The notes: generated by a model not told the origin, from the sequence alone. Counted from the first letter of the stretch, positions 35,868 to 44,490 are shown. The stretch is 64,000 bases of DNA from NVTR01 sp036480115 (GCA_965224795.1 CBDDAE010000002.1:930001-994000), one strand, 5' to 3'. A program made the numbers and translations.

Positions 35868-36878
35868 TTGGTAGCTCAGATTGACATGGCATTTTTAAAG
35901 GCACGACCGCGTAAGCTCTGGCCCAGGTTGCTGGCTTACACGCTGTTTGAAGGGCGTCCACTGACAACCCGGGGACGTTGGATCAACCCAATAGTTTTCG
36001 CCCTGTTTCGTCTATGGGTAAAATTACCGGCCTTCACACATGACGAACGGCCCATTTATATTTTAGGGGTCGGGCGCAGTGGCACAACGATATTGGGTAC
36101 AATTCTCGCCCTGCACCGGGACGTGGGATACCTGAATGAACCCAAGGCACTTTGGCATGCAGCATTGGGCGATGATGATCTGATCGGGTCCTATTCAAAA
36201 ACACCCGGGCGATTCCGTATGTCGCACGCTGATGCCACTGCGCAAAAAATACAGCGATTGCGCCGTTTCTATGGGGCTTTCCTGGCCACATCTGGCAGCC
36301 GCCGTATCGTTGATAAGTATCCCGAACTTCTTTTTCGCCCGGGCTTGATCAAGGCTACCTTCCCCAGGGCAAAAAAAATTGTTCTCATTCGCAATGGTCT
36401 GGATATTTGCCGCTCCATTGAGCGATGGTCAAAAATACATGGCCAACCGAGAGATCAGGGCGTTGATGACTGGTGGGGACGCAACCGTCGCAAATGGCAC
36501 ATTCTGGTGGATGAGCTGGTAGCAAATGACCCAGACCTTGTAGCAATTCTACCCGCCATCAAACAGCTGACTCACCACGCAGATATGGCTGCGGTTGAAT
36601 GGATCGTAACCATGCGTGCGGCCCTAAAAATACAAGCTGAAGTTAGCGAGAATGTGTTGTTCGTAAAATACGAAGATCTGGTGGAATTTCCTGACAACAC
36701 TTTGAAAACTATACTGGGGTTTTGCGGACTTGAGCCGGACGAAACTATGTTATCGTATGCCCGAAACACCTTACGTCCGGTGGCGTCTGGCAACCCCTAT
36801 CAGCCCAGCCCCGAAATACTGAAGATATTCAACGAAACCATGGGGGCGCTTGGCTACTTGCCACGACTGGCAGCGTGA
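35868..36878 (+). CDS. Sulfotransferase-family protein
   Basis: A 336-residue protein with the PAPS-binding P-loop-like motif IYILGVGRSGTTILG near residue 65 and the 3'-phosphate-binding region KKIVLIRNGLDICRSIERW. These mark Sulfotransfer_3-type enzymes, which transfer sulfate from PAPS to carbohydrate or lipid acceptors. A TTG at 35868 is preceded by AAGGAGG at six bases, the best site in the leader; further in-frame starts upstream lack one. The stop overlaps the GTG of the GT4 gene, so a sulfated glycan made by both is likely. Confidence 0.85.
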   Translation: MVAQIDMAFLKARPRKLWPRLLAYTLFEGRPLTTRGRWINPIVFALFRLWVKLPAFTHDERPIYILGVGRSGTTILGTILALHRDVGYLNEPKALWHAALGDDDLIGSYSKTPGRFRMSHADATAQKIQRLRRFYGAFLATSGSRRIVDKYPELLFRPGLIKATFPRAKKIVLIRNGLDICRSIERWSKIHGQPRDQGVDDWWGRNRRKWHILVDELVANDPDLVAILPAIKQLTHHADMAAVEWIVTMRAALKIQAEVSENVLFVKYEDLVEFPDNTLKTILGFCGLEPDETMLSYARNTLRPVASGNPYQPSPEILKIFNETMGALGYLPRLAA

Positions 36879-38113
36879 AAGTTCTGCAGGTCAGCCACAA
36901 CTACCATGTAGTCGGCGGCTCTGATGCGGTGTTCTTCGCTACATGCGATTTATTGAAAAACGCCGGGCATAAGGTAGTTCCGTTTTGCATTGATAGCGCG
37001 CAAAATAAACCAACTGGCTGGGATAGGTATTTCCCAAACGGCGCCAATACCAAGGCCGCGCCAATTCGTGACGGGGTTCGCTACTTTTATAACCTGGAAG
37101 CAAAACGCAAACTTGAAAATCTATTGGATGATGTCGGCGGCGTCGATGTCGCGCATCTGCATATCTACCACGGCAAACAAACACCGGCTATTTTGCATGC
37201 TCTGCGAAAGCGGGGCATTCCGATTATGCAAACCCTACACGAATACAAATTAGCCTGTCCGGTTTACACAATGCAGCGGGGCCATTCCCCCTGCAGTTTG
37301 TGTGTCGAAGGTTCAAATTGGAATTGCCTGCGCCATCGCTGCAAAGACGGTTCCTTTAGCCGATCTTTAATCATGGCGGCGGAACATGTTTCATCACGGC
37401 TGTTGGGGGATGTGCGGTTTATTGACAGGTTCCTATGTGTCAGCAATTTTCAGAAACAGGTCATGGAACGTGCCGGAATTCCGCCGGAAAAACTGTTTAC
37501 TTTGCACAATTTTGCCAACACTGCTGGCAACCCCAGATGCGGGCATGGCGGATACTTTTTGTATTTTGGCAGGATCGAAAAGTTAAAAGGTCTTCCCACC
37601 CTGCTTAGTGCATTCAAACGCAATGGCCACCACCTGAAGATCGCTGGTGATGGCCACTGGCGCGCTGAACTGGAAACCGCCATCAAAGGGCTTCCAAATA
37701 TTGAATATTTAGGATTTCAAAATAGACAAGAGGTGCAAGAACTACTTGCAAACGCACAGGCTGTTATTGTGCCCTCTGAGTGGAATGAAAACTGCCCGAT
37801 GTCTGTCCTTGAGGCAAAAAGCCTGGGCTGTCCCGTCATTGGAACGAACATTGGCGGTATCCCGGAGCTTATTCAGGATGGAATTGATGGCGCACTTTTT
37901 GAACCCGGCGACGTGGATGGTTTGATATCGGCTGTAGAATGCATTCAAAGCCAGGCATTTGTTGAATTATCCAATAGGGCCTGGCAAGATTCCATGAACC
38001 GATTTTCATCCCAGGCCCATTTGAAAATGTTGCTGGCCCATTACGAAAAGATAATCCGCCGCTCCGATGCCCGCGCTGGCGCTGACTGGCCGGCTTTAGG
38101 CATTCACCCATAG
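36875..38113 (+). CDS. Glycosyltransferase family 4 protein
   Basis: A 412-residue GT-B glycosyltransferase. The N-terminal acceptor half starts LQVSHNYHVVGGSDAVFF and has a cysteine-rich insert (CSLCVEGSNWNCLRHRCK) common in this subgroup. The C-terminal donor half has LYFGRIEKLKGLPTLLSAF and the E-x7-E retaining motif in VPSEWNENCPMSVLEAKSLGCPVIGTNIGGIPE. The start is GTG, overlapping the sulfotransferase stop. Its end overlaps the convergent Hint gene by 18 bases. Sugar and acceptor are not known. Confidence 0.9.
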   Translation: MKVLQVSHNYHVVGGSDAVFFATCDLLKNAGHKVVPFCIDSAQNKPTGWDRYFPNGANTKAAPIRDGVRYFYNLEAKRKLENLLDDVGGVDVAHLHIYHGKQTPAILHALRKRGIPIMQTLHEYKLACPVYTMQRGHSPCSLCVEGSNWNCLRHRCKDGSFSRSLIMAAEHVSSRLLGDVRFIDRFLCVSNFQKQVMERAGIPPEKLFTLHNFANTAGNPRCGHGGYFLYFGRIEKLKGLPTLLSAFKRNGHHLKIAGDGHWRAELETAIKGLPNIEYLGFQNRQEVQELLANAQAVIVPSEWNENCPMSVLEAKSLGCPVIGTNIGGIPELIQDGIDGALFEPGDVDGLISAVECIQSQAFVELSNRAWQDSMNRFSSQAHLKMLLAHYEKIIRRSDARAGADWPALGIHP

Positions 38114-38614
38114 GCCTTCGCAACAAACTGCGGCAGGTTTTTCCAGCTGAAATGTTGTGTAGGTGATCATGTTTTCCGACTTGCGATAAACATGAGGCCG
38201 ATGGATTGAATCGATAGCCTTGTTCGCACCCTGGGTAATAAACGGCTGTTTGGGGCAAATGCTTTGAAATGGTGCCAGAATAATATCGGCTGCCGGGATT
38301 CCCCTAGCAAAGGCACCCGCACGTATCAATATTGGCTGGGCACCGGGATGGTACTTTAGAAAGTCCGCATCTAGCGTCATCCGATCAACGGATTTAACCA
38401 CCAGGAATTCACCGTTCATTGTGCGAACGCGATCCCGTTCACGCAATGTTTGCGCGTGAACCTGTCCAAAAGCGGTGGTAATGCGGGTCATTGGCCCGAA
38501 ACCGAAGACTTGCCCATTGGATTTTCCGGTGTTGTCAGCCGGGGCTTGCGACCCAGGGCTGACAACAGGAGTTCGACGGGATTTCGTCGCCGGAAATACA
38601 CTATTCTTAAACAT
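38096..38614 (-). CDS. Degenerate Hint-domain-like protein
   Basis: A 172-residue protein resembling Roseobacter Hint-type proteins: GFGPMTRITTAFGQVHAQTLRERDRVRTMNG matches the domain start, followed by DRMTLDADFLKYHPGAQPILIRAGAFARGIPAADIILAPFQSI. The catalytic Cys that normally opens a Hint domain is absent (FGPMTRIT in place of CFTPGT), so self-splicing or self-cleavage is unlikely. The ATG at 38614 has GAAGG upstream and lies inside the 3' end of a short ORF, suggesting coupled translation. It is convergent with the GT4 gene. Confidence 0.7.
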   Translation of the reverse strand: MFKNSVFPATKSRRTPVVSPGSQAPADNTGKSNGQVFGFGPMTRITTAFGQVHAQTLRERDRVRTMNGEFLVVKSVDRMTLDADFLKYHPGAQPILIRAGAFARGIPAADIILAPFQSICPKQPFITQGANKAIDSIHRPHVYRKSENMITYTTFQLEKPAAVCCEGLWVNA

Positions 38615-38735
38615 ACTCGTTACCTTCACTCATTACATAGGCACTACCCTCGTGCCCTTCAGAGCGCACCTTTTCTGGCGCTACCAGCTTCCCCTCTGCA
38701 GGGCTGGCCCGACGATCCTTAGCCGGCTCCTGCAT
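38607..38735 (-). CDS. Small ORF (42 aa) overlapping the Hint-like gene start
   Basis: An ATG at 38735 opens 42 codons of charged sequence (MQEPAKDRRASP at the start, SEGNEYV at the end). Its final TATGTTTAA contains the ATG of the Hint-like gene, an overlap of eight bases. The frame extends to a TTG at 38774 (55 aa) with AAAGG six bases upstream, which is the better ribosome-binding site. No family is recognised. The geometry suggests a real leader or partner peptide. Confidence 0.45.
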   Translation of the reverse strand: MQEPAKDRRASPAEGKLVAPEKVRSEGHEGSAYVMSEGNEYV

Positions 38736-38774
38736 TCGGTAGACTGGAGGTGTCAGGCAAGAATGTGGCGGCAA

Positions 38775-39224
38775 TTCCTACCTTTCCGTCCTAAAAGGTT
38801 AATATCTCGACACAAAACTAGCCCGATTATTCCACCTAAATTTCCCCAGCGTGTACAATCACGGCGAAACTTGTTGGATTTCTTACATTTCCATCATCAA
38901 TAAGCCGGTCAATGTTTCACAAACGGCAACATTGGCTAAAGAAGGGTGTGATTGATTTTGGGCAGTTTCCGAATTTCTTAACAGTGTCCAAAATTGCGAC
39001 AATCTGTTTCCAGTGGTTTTACCCTGACGATTTGTCTAAAACCTGCAATATGTGTTGCATCATAGTGTCACACTTCAAACGGGCGCCCCTATAGATCCTG
39101 TAAATACCAGCCATGCCTACCCCAGAAACCTGAACAGTTTGATTCTCTTGCCCGCAACGTAATTATATTCTATTTACTGAATGTAACAGCGATCGTGCAT
39201 CCCAGATTCGCAAAGCGAGGCGTC
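38775..39224. other. Intergenic region upstream of the Mrp-family gene
   Basis: About 450 AT-rich bases between two divergent units. Frames that cross it on the plus strand have no ribosome-binding site or family features. No RNA gene or repeat was seen. Confidence 0.5.
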
Positions 39225-40328
39225 ATGAAAAACAAAATACTAGGACAACTGAAAAAAGTTCCAATTCCAGGCATGAAAACCGACATCGTTGTGGCCGGCA
39301 TGGTTTCAGATATCAGCGTAGACGGTGGCAAGGTCGCTTTTTCAATTACTGTTCCTAGATCCCTTGTTGATAAACTGGAGGGGTTGCGATCTGCCGCTGA
39401 AGCCGCTGCGCTTAAAGTTAAAAGCGTTGAAAGTGCCCAGGTTACATTGGTTGCCGATAATTCGGCCGATTCTGCACCCAAGAAGCAACCGCCGAAACTA
39501 AAAAGCAAACCGGACCGCGCAGTGGGGCCAGATTTGCGCCCGGCAGCGGGTGCCATTCCTGGTGTCCAATCCATTGTGGCTGTGGCTTCGGGCAAGGGCG
39601 GCGTTGGCAAATCGACCACGGCAGTTAATCTGGCGCTTGGGTTGCATTCGCTTGGCCTAAAGGTTGGCCTGCTGGATGCAGATATCTACGGCCCTTCAAT
39701 CCCCCGGCTTATGGGGATCACTGATCGCCCGGCAATTAAAGACGATCGTATCATCCCGATGGAAAAATTTGGCATCAAGGTGATGTCCATGGGGTTCTTG
39801 ATGGAAGAAGAAGCGCCGGTAATTTGGCGTGGTCCGATGATCGTGAATGCGCTTATGCAAATGGTCCGGGAAGTGGACTGGGGCCAATTGGATGTTTTGG
39901 TTCTGGATATGCCGCCGGGCACTGGCGACGCACAGCTTACCATGGCGCAACAGGTGCCGTTAACGGGGTCTGTTATTGTATCAACCCCCCAGGACCTGGC
40001 ATTGATAGATGCGCGCAAAGGGCTGAAGATGTTCGAAAGCGTCGGTGTGCCCATTTTTGGTATCGTCGAAAACATGAGCTCTTTCGTCTGTCCACATTGC
40101 GGAGAGCAATCCGACATTTTCGGCCATGGCGGCGCACAGCAGGAAGCTTCAAATATGGATGTGCTGTTTTTAGGTGCAGTTCCATTGCACATGGATATAA
40201 GGCGATATTCTGACGAAGGTGCCCCTATCGTCGTCTCGGAGCCGGACGGGCCACACGCCAAAATCTACAAAACCATAGCAATGAAAATCGCGACGTTGTT
40301 AAGCGGCGACGTTGACGACGACGATTGA
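39225..40328 (+). CDS. Mrp/ApbC-family P-loop ATPase (Fe-S cluster carrier)
   Basis: A 367-residue protein with a short N-terminal MIP18-like region, a Lys/Pro-rich linker near residues 85-110, then the deviant Walker A ASGKGGVGKSTTAVNLALGL, LLDADIYGPSIPRLMG, VLDMPPGTGDAQLT and a CxxC in SSFVCPHCGEQSDIF. Mrp/ApbC/NBP35 proteins carry [4Fe-4S] clusters to apo-enzymes as dimers. GCGAGG precedes the ATG at 39225. Its place next to a locus encoding many Fe-S proteins (DsrAB, K, L, O) may be meaningful, but the family is general. Confidence 0.92.
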   Translation: MKNKILGQLKKVPIPGMKTDIVVAGMVSDISVDGGKVAFSITVPRSLVDKLEGLRSAAEAAALKVKSVESAQVTLVADNSADSAPKKQPPKLKSKPDRAVGPDLRPAAGAIPGVQSIVAVASGKGGVGKSTTAVNLALGLHSLGLKVGLLDADIYGPSIPRLMGITDRPAIKDDRIIPMEKFGIKVMSMGFLMEEEAPVIWRGPMIVNALMQMVREVDWGQLDVLVLDMPPGTGDAQLTMAQQVPLTGSVIVSTPQDLALIDARKGLKMFESVGVPIFGIVENMSSFVCPHCGEQSDIFGHGGAQQEASNMDVLFLGAVPLHMDIRRYSDEGAPIVVSEPDGPHAKIYKTIAMKIATLLSGDVDDDD

Positions 40329-40350
40329 CGGCCGGCGCGCAGGGCGAAAA

Positions 40351-41454
40351 TTAATCCCTAAGGATTAGCCACTCCAGAGATTTCACACCGACCATGGCGC
40401 CACCAACGATACAAATCAGCGTGATAAACGACCCAACCGCCAAAGTGGAAACGCCCGTCAGGCCTTGGCCCACGGTACAACCCAATGCCAACACGCCGCC
40501 TACGCCCATGAAGGCCGCGCCAAACATATTGCGGATCGAATCCTTTTTATCGGCGAACGTTGTAAGATGGATACGTCCGCGCGACAGCGCACCAAGAAAT
40601 CCACCCAATAGCGCGCCCGCCAGTGTTACAACACCAAAGCCCGGCGGTCCAAGGGCAGTAAAGCGCATCAGATAATCCAGCGTGTCGCCGGTCGGGCGCA
40701 CATAGGTAAGCGATGTCAATTGCACTGGCACGTCGGCAAACTCATCCTGAGCCAGACCAGTTAAAAACCAACCTGCAACCACGCACAGGCCAATGCCAAC
40801 GCCGGCAATAATGTGGTTAGGCGACGACCTGAAATCGGCGTCCTTTAGGCAATACAAAAGCAACAACCCCGCAATTGCCAGCAAAGCTATCGTGTTGGCT
40901 GTTCCTGCAGCCATCCCAGATGCCTGGGCCAAAAATTCGTCAACACCTTGGGTCTGCATGCCACGGCCAGTCAGATCCAGAGTTGCCGGACCAAAAAGTG
41001 CCACCCGCAATGGACCCAAAAGGCCACCGATTGTCATGAAGCCAAAAATGCCAGTGAACAGAAGAACCACAACCGATCGCAAATCGCCACCACCTGCGCG
41101 CACCAGATTTCGGCTGATGCAGCCACCGGCAAACACCATGCCAAAACCAAACATCAACCCGCCAACAATATTTGCCAGCCAGCCAAAATTTGGCGTCAGA
41201 TAGATAGAGTCTGCAACATCAACAACGGCCAGATATTCCAACAGCCCGACGCCCAAAATTCCTATGGCACCGGCCAGCAACCATGACCGAAAACGTTTGT
41301 AATCACCAAAGGATAGAATATCGGATATAGACCCCATGGTGCAAAAATTTGTCCGGTATACGATGAAACCAAATACCACACCAATCAGCAATCCACCCCA
41401 GCCAACGTAAACCGCCGGGTTTTCGATTACAATTTCTTTCCAGACTTCAAGCAT
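40351..41454 (-). CDS. YeeE/YedE-family sulfur-compound transporter
   Basis: A 367-residue membrane protein with about nine or ten helices and the paired cysteine motifs of the family: YRTNFCTMGSISD, AGGCISRNLVRAGGGD and VLALGCTVGQGLTG. In thiosulfate-importing YeeE (TsuA) these cysteines line the path and relay the S-S species. Located just past cysG and facing dsrAB, it probably imports thiosulfate, sulfide or persulfide for oxidation. No TsuB partner is adjacent, although TusA is encoded beyond dsrN. The start could also be 12 bases upstream. Confidence 0.87.
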   Translation of the reverse strand: MLEVWKEIVIENPAVYVGWGGLLIGVVFGFIVYRTNFCTMGSISDILSFGDYKRFRSWLLAGAIGILGVGLLEYLAVVDVADSIYLTPNFGWLANIVGGLMFGFGMVFAGGCISRNLVRAGGGDLRSVVVLLFTGIFGFMTIGGLLGPLRVALFGPATLDLTGRGMQTQGVDEFLAQASGMAAGTANTIALLAIAGLLLLYCLKDADFRSSPNHIIAGVGIGLCVVAGWFLTGLAQDEFADVPVQLTSLTYVRPTGDTLDYLMRFTALGPPGFGVVTLAGALLGGFLGALSRGRIHLTTFADKKDSIRNMFGAAFMGVGGVLALGCTVGQGLTGVSTLAVGSFITLICIVGGAMVGVKSLEWLILRD

Positions 41455-41600
41455 TATCCATCCCATTCAAAATTAGGTCCCAGCGCCCCGCATTCACGGT
41501 TGGATCGCCAAGTACCTTGTAACATCTTCATAAATTAGCATGTGATTGTATGTTAGGCAAAACACTTTTGGACGGCCAGCGGAAATGCCCCGGCTTTTGG

Positions 41601-43040
41601 TTAAAGTGTTTCTTTCGCACCCAGCCCCATGGAAAAACTGGCGGTATCATTTTCGGAAAACCAACGTAGTTTTTCGCGCAGCTTCACCACCTCACCAATT
41701 ACAATCATTGAAGGACCAGTCATTTCATTTCGCACCGCGATTTCATGCAAGTCACTAATGGTCCCGACCGCAACACGCTGATTGGCCCGTGTCCCGTTAT
41801 CAATGATCGCCGCTGGCATTTGGGGATCGGCACCGCGCTTAATGAACTGTTCGCTCAAAAACTCTAGGCTGGAAAGGCCCATATAAATCGCCACAGTTTG
41901 GGCCGGACGCAGCAATACGTCCCAGTCCAGCCCCAAAACGCCTTCGCGCCCATGGGCGGTGACAAATACGCAAGCCTGCGCATAGTCACGGTGGGTTAAT
42001 GGAATACCTGCATAGGCAGTTGCACCAGACGCTGCCGTAATACCCGGCACGACCTGGAAAGGGATGTCGTTTTCGGCCAGGGTTTCTATCTCTTCGCCAC
42101 CGCGGCCAAAGATAAACGGGTCTCCGCCTTTCAAACGCAACACGCGCTTACCCTGTTGGGCCAGATCCACCATCAGCTGGCTTAAGTCTTCTTGCGCCAT
42201 GGTATGTTGATTGGGCAGTTTGCCGACATAAATCCTTTCCGCATCACGGCGCAGCAAATCAACGATGTCATCGCCAACCAGACGATCATACAGAACCACA
42301 TCAGCCCGTTGCATCAATCGCAGGGCCCGAAATGTCAAAAGGTCGGGATCACCGGGACCAGCACCCACCAGAAAAACTTCACCTTTGGTAAAGGCGGCAT
42401 CTTCGCCACTGTCCTCATTCAGCACCGACAGTAAATGTTTTTCAGCACTGTCGGCATCACCAGAGAGAAACAAATCACCCGCTGGCCCGTCAATCATTCG
42501 CTCCCAAAACCGACGGCGCAGACGGGTAGTTTTGATCTTTTCCAAAACCTGGGCGCGAAACCGACCCATAAATTCGGCCATGCGCCCGTAGGCCGGTGGC
42601 AATAGTGATTCAATTCGGGCCCTAAGTATCCGCGCGATAATTGGGGCGGTTCCACCCGATGATATTGCCACAACCAAAGGCGAACGATCCACCACAGACG
42701 GTGTGATGAAATCACAGTACTCGCTGACATCGGCAACATTGGACAGCACACCAGCGGCGCGGGCCGCATCAGACAGCACCTTGTCGCGCACCTCATCCTC
42801 GGACGCACCATAAGCTACAATTGATCCGTCGATATCAGCCGCCGCAACGGGACGGGCAAAATGCGTCAGCTTGGGGTTTTCGGACAGCCCGCGAAATTCA
42901 TCGCAAAGATCGGGGTCAAACACATGCACGTGCGCACCGGCCAAAAGTGCCCGCTCTACACGGCGCGCAGCGACGGTTCCACCGCCATCCACAACAACAG
43001 TTTTGCCACGGATATCCAGAAAGATAGGAAGATAGTCCAT
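41601..43040 (-). CDS. cysG: Siroheme synthase CysG (trifunctional)
   Basis: A 479-residue fusion. Residues ~1-110 are the NAD-binding precorrin-2 dehydrogenase/sirohydrochlorin ferrochelatase part (LPIFLDIRGKTVVVDGGGTVAARRVERAL). A dimerisation region follows to about 210. Residues ~215-470 are the uroporphyrinogen-III methyltransferase (FLVGAGPGDPDLLTFRALRLMQRADVVLYDRLV, RLKGGDPFIFGRGGEE, THRD). It makes siroheme, which DsrAB needs. Its start overlaps the preceding small gene by one base (TAATG), tying it to the operon divergent from dsrA. Confidence 0.95.
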   Translation of the reverse strand: MDYLPIFLDIRGKTVVVDGGGTVAARRVERALLAGAHVHVFDPDLCDEFRGLSENPKLTHFARPVAAADIDGSIVAYGASEDEVRDKVLSDAARAAGVLSNVADVSEYCDFITPSVVDRSPLVVAISSGGTAPIIARILRARIESLLPPAYGRMAEFMGRFRAQVLEKIKTTRLRRRFWERMIDGPAGDLFLSGDADSAEKHLLSVLNEDSGEDAAFTKGEVFLVGAGPGDPDLLTFRALRLMQRADVVLYDRLVGDDIVDLLRRDAERIYVGKLPNQHTMAQEDLSQLMVDLAQQGKRVLRLKGGDPFIFGRGGEEIETLAENDIPFQVVPGITAASGATAYAGIPLTHRDYAQACVFVTAHGREGVLGLDWDVLLRPAQTVAIYMGLSSLEFLSEQFIKRGADPQMPAAIIDNGTRANQRVAVGTISDLHEIAVRNEMTGPSMIVIGEVVKLREKLRWFSENDTASFSMGLGAKETL

Positions 43041-43276
43041 TATTCAGCCTTTGTTGTTTGTGCGGCGTTGCCAGAAACATCCGCCCACTTAACCATTAGA
43101 ATTCCCAATTTAGCGGCACTTACCGCGTCAAGGTCCAAAATTGTAAACCGCCGCCCTTCACGCAAGGTAAGCCGCAACATGTTCATGCCGCTTTCAAATT
43201 CAACGTTCTTCAGATTTGCCCGACGACTGAAGGGCAAATCCATCTCGCCAATATTTGTGATGATCTCATCAGTCAT
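43040..43276 (-). CDS. Small protein of unknown function (78 aa) in the dsr-flanking operon
   Basis: A 78-residue soluble protein beginning TDEIITNIGEMDLPFSRRAN, with a probable beta-sheet core (VEFESGMNMLRLTLREGRRFTILDLD) and no cysteines or membrane segment. It overlaps the upstream 65-aa gene by eight bases and cysG by one, so it is almost certainly translated. I cannot assign a function; association with siroheme or sulfite reductase assembly is only suggested by position. Confidence 0.75.
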   Translation of the reverse strand: MTDEIITNIGEMDLPFSRRANLKNVEFESGMNMLRLTLREGRRFTILDLDAVSAAKLGILMVKWADVSGNAAQTTKAE

Positions 43277-43466
43277 ATTTTAGCCCGCGCGCAAATACTG
43301 CTTCTAATTTCCATTCCCATTTCTTTGGCGTGTCCCGGTAATCCGGTTTAACGTCAAATTCCAAAAACATTTCGCCGGACTCGCCGGCATGGGCCACAAG
43401 GTGTTCAAGCTGTTTAAAGCTGGCCACCTCGGGGTGTTGGATGATCAAATCACTTAGTTTAGCCAT
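43269..43466 (-). CDS. Small protein of unknown function (65 aa) in the dsr-flanking operon
   Basis: A 65-residue acidic/mixed-charge protein starting AKLSDLIIQHPEVASFKQLEHLV, with a Trp-containing segment (KKWEWKLEAVF) and no cysteine. It begins three bases after the dioxygenase gene and overlaps the next gene by eight bases, arguing for a real gene in a tight operon. No family recognised. Confidence 0.72.
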   Translation of the reverse strand: MAKLSDLIIQHPEVASFKQLEHLVAHAGESGEMFLEFDVKPDYRDTPKKWEWKLEAVFARGLKYD

Positions 43467-43469
43467 GGG

Positions 43470-44408
43470 TTAACTCCCTGAAACGCGGTTGTGAAAACGG
43501 ATGCGGTAAATAAGACGATTACTATCGGTGTTTAGGTTGGGATCAAACCCTGTGCGATTGTGTAGCGAATTATTACATAGAATGCCTTCTCCGGCTTGCA
43601 TCTTAGTCGTTTGAATAAAGGGGTCGTCCGCCGCCAAAAGAACCTGCAAATGCGCAACTGCATGTGCCGTCATATCGTCGTCGCGCCACTGGATGCTGCG
43701 GGTTCGGGCTGTATAGCGCATTTCCAGATGACCGGTTGTTTCACAAACTGAAAAAACCGGGCCAATGCTGACGGGACGCAGACTACCATCCTTTTCACGG
43801 TTTTCCGGTATAGTCATTGCCGCAGGATGCATTAATGCCTTTATATAGTTTGGGTTTTCATCACGCAGGCGCAAATAGGCGATTTCCGGGTCAAGGAACT
43901 GATTGACGCCCCCATCCGAGGCTGGATTGACGCAGTGCAGAACCATTGCGCGGATTTTCTGATCAGCCCGGTTGTAATACCCGTCCGTGTGCCAGTTCAT
44001 TGGTTTTTTTGAATAGGGGATATAAGCGCGTTGGGATTGTTGTTTGCTTTGGCGCAAAGCTACAATTCCGTCGTCACCGGCCGATCTGTGTTTTTCAGCG
44101 ATATTCAGCCCCATCGCGCGGGCAAATCCTTGCAACTGTTGCCGCACCTTTTCCATGTCGTCGGAATTGTCCTCGCTGACATAGAATGCGGCGTTTGAAA
44201 CCTGACAGCGGCGCATTATCTCTGCGCGCTCGGCCCCGCTTGGGTCTGCCAAGTCGCGAATCTCCACCCGATCAGCAGGTGTCGGGATGCTGGCCAAACA
44301 CGCCAGTTTTTGGTCGCGCCACGCCAAATAGGGCCCGTCAATGCCCGTGTTCCAGGGGCTATCAGCGTTTGATTGCCGTAAGGTTTTTATCACTGTCGTA
44401 GCCACCAT
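43470..44408 (-). CDS. TauD/TfdA-type Fe(II)/2-oxoglutarate dioxygenase, dsr-linked
   Basis: A 312-residue protein whose C-terminal part has the facial triad H140-x-D142 (MNWHTDGYYN) and H283 (SLHNRTGFDPN), with an Arg at 302/304 for 2-oxoglutarate. The substrate-binding N-terminus is unlike taurine dioxygenase, and the QRAYIPYSKKPMNWHTDGYYN stretch recalls clavaminate-synthase-like TauD-family members. Family members oxidise sulfonates, amino acids and other acids. It heads the operon (dioxygenase, 65 aa, 78 aa, cysG) that diverges from dsrA across a 257-base promoter region. Its role in sulfur oxidation is unknown. Confidence 0.83.
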   Translation of the reverse strand: MVATTVIKTLRQSNADSPWNTGIDGPYLAWRDQKLACLASIPTPADRVEIRDLADPSGAERAEIMRRCQVSNAAFYVSEDNSDDMEKVRQQLQGFARAMGLNIAEKHRSAGDDGIVALRQSKQQSQRAYIPYSKKPMNWHTDGYYNRADQKIRAMVLHCVNPASDGGVNQFLDPEIAYLRLRDENPNYIKALMHPAAMTIPENREKDGSLRPVSIGPVFSVCETTGHLEMRYTARTRSIQWRDDDMTAHAVAHLQVLLAADDPFIQTTKMQAGEGILCNNSLHNRTGFDPNLNTDSNRLIYRIRFHNRVSGS

Positions 44409-44458
44409 ATGTCGAATATACTAAGGATATAACCAATTTTCGATCACATCCCGCCCAG

Positions 44459-44476
44459 AAATATTGTTGAATATTT
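44459..44476. promoter_or_regulatory. Inverted repeat in the dioxygenase-dsrA promoter region
   Basis: AAATATT-GTTG-AATATTT is a perfect 7-bp inverted repeat with a 4-base spacer. It shares TGAATATTT with the region upstream of dsrE2. It lies 51 bases from the dioxygenase start and 190 from dsrA. An operator for a sulfur-responsive regulator is possible. Confidence 0.4.
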
Positions 44477-44490
44477 ACACACGTTTCTCT

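Noticed and set aside
38475..38903. Plus-strand frame of 142 codons across the Hint-gene leader
   Set aside because: It lacks a ribosome-binding site and is antisense to the better-supported small ORF and Hint-like gene; composition is not protein-like.
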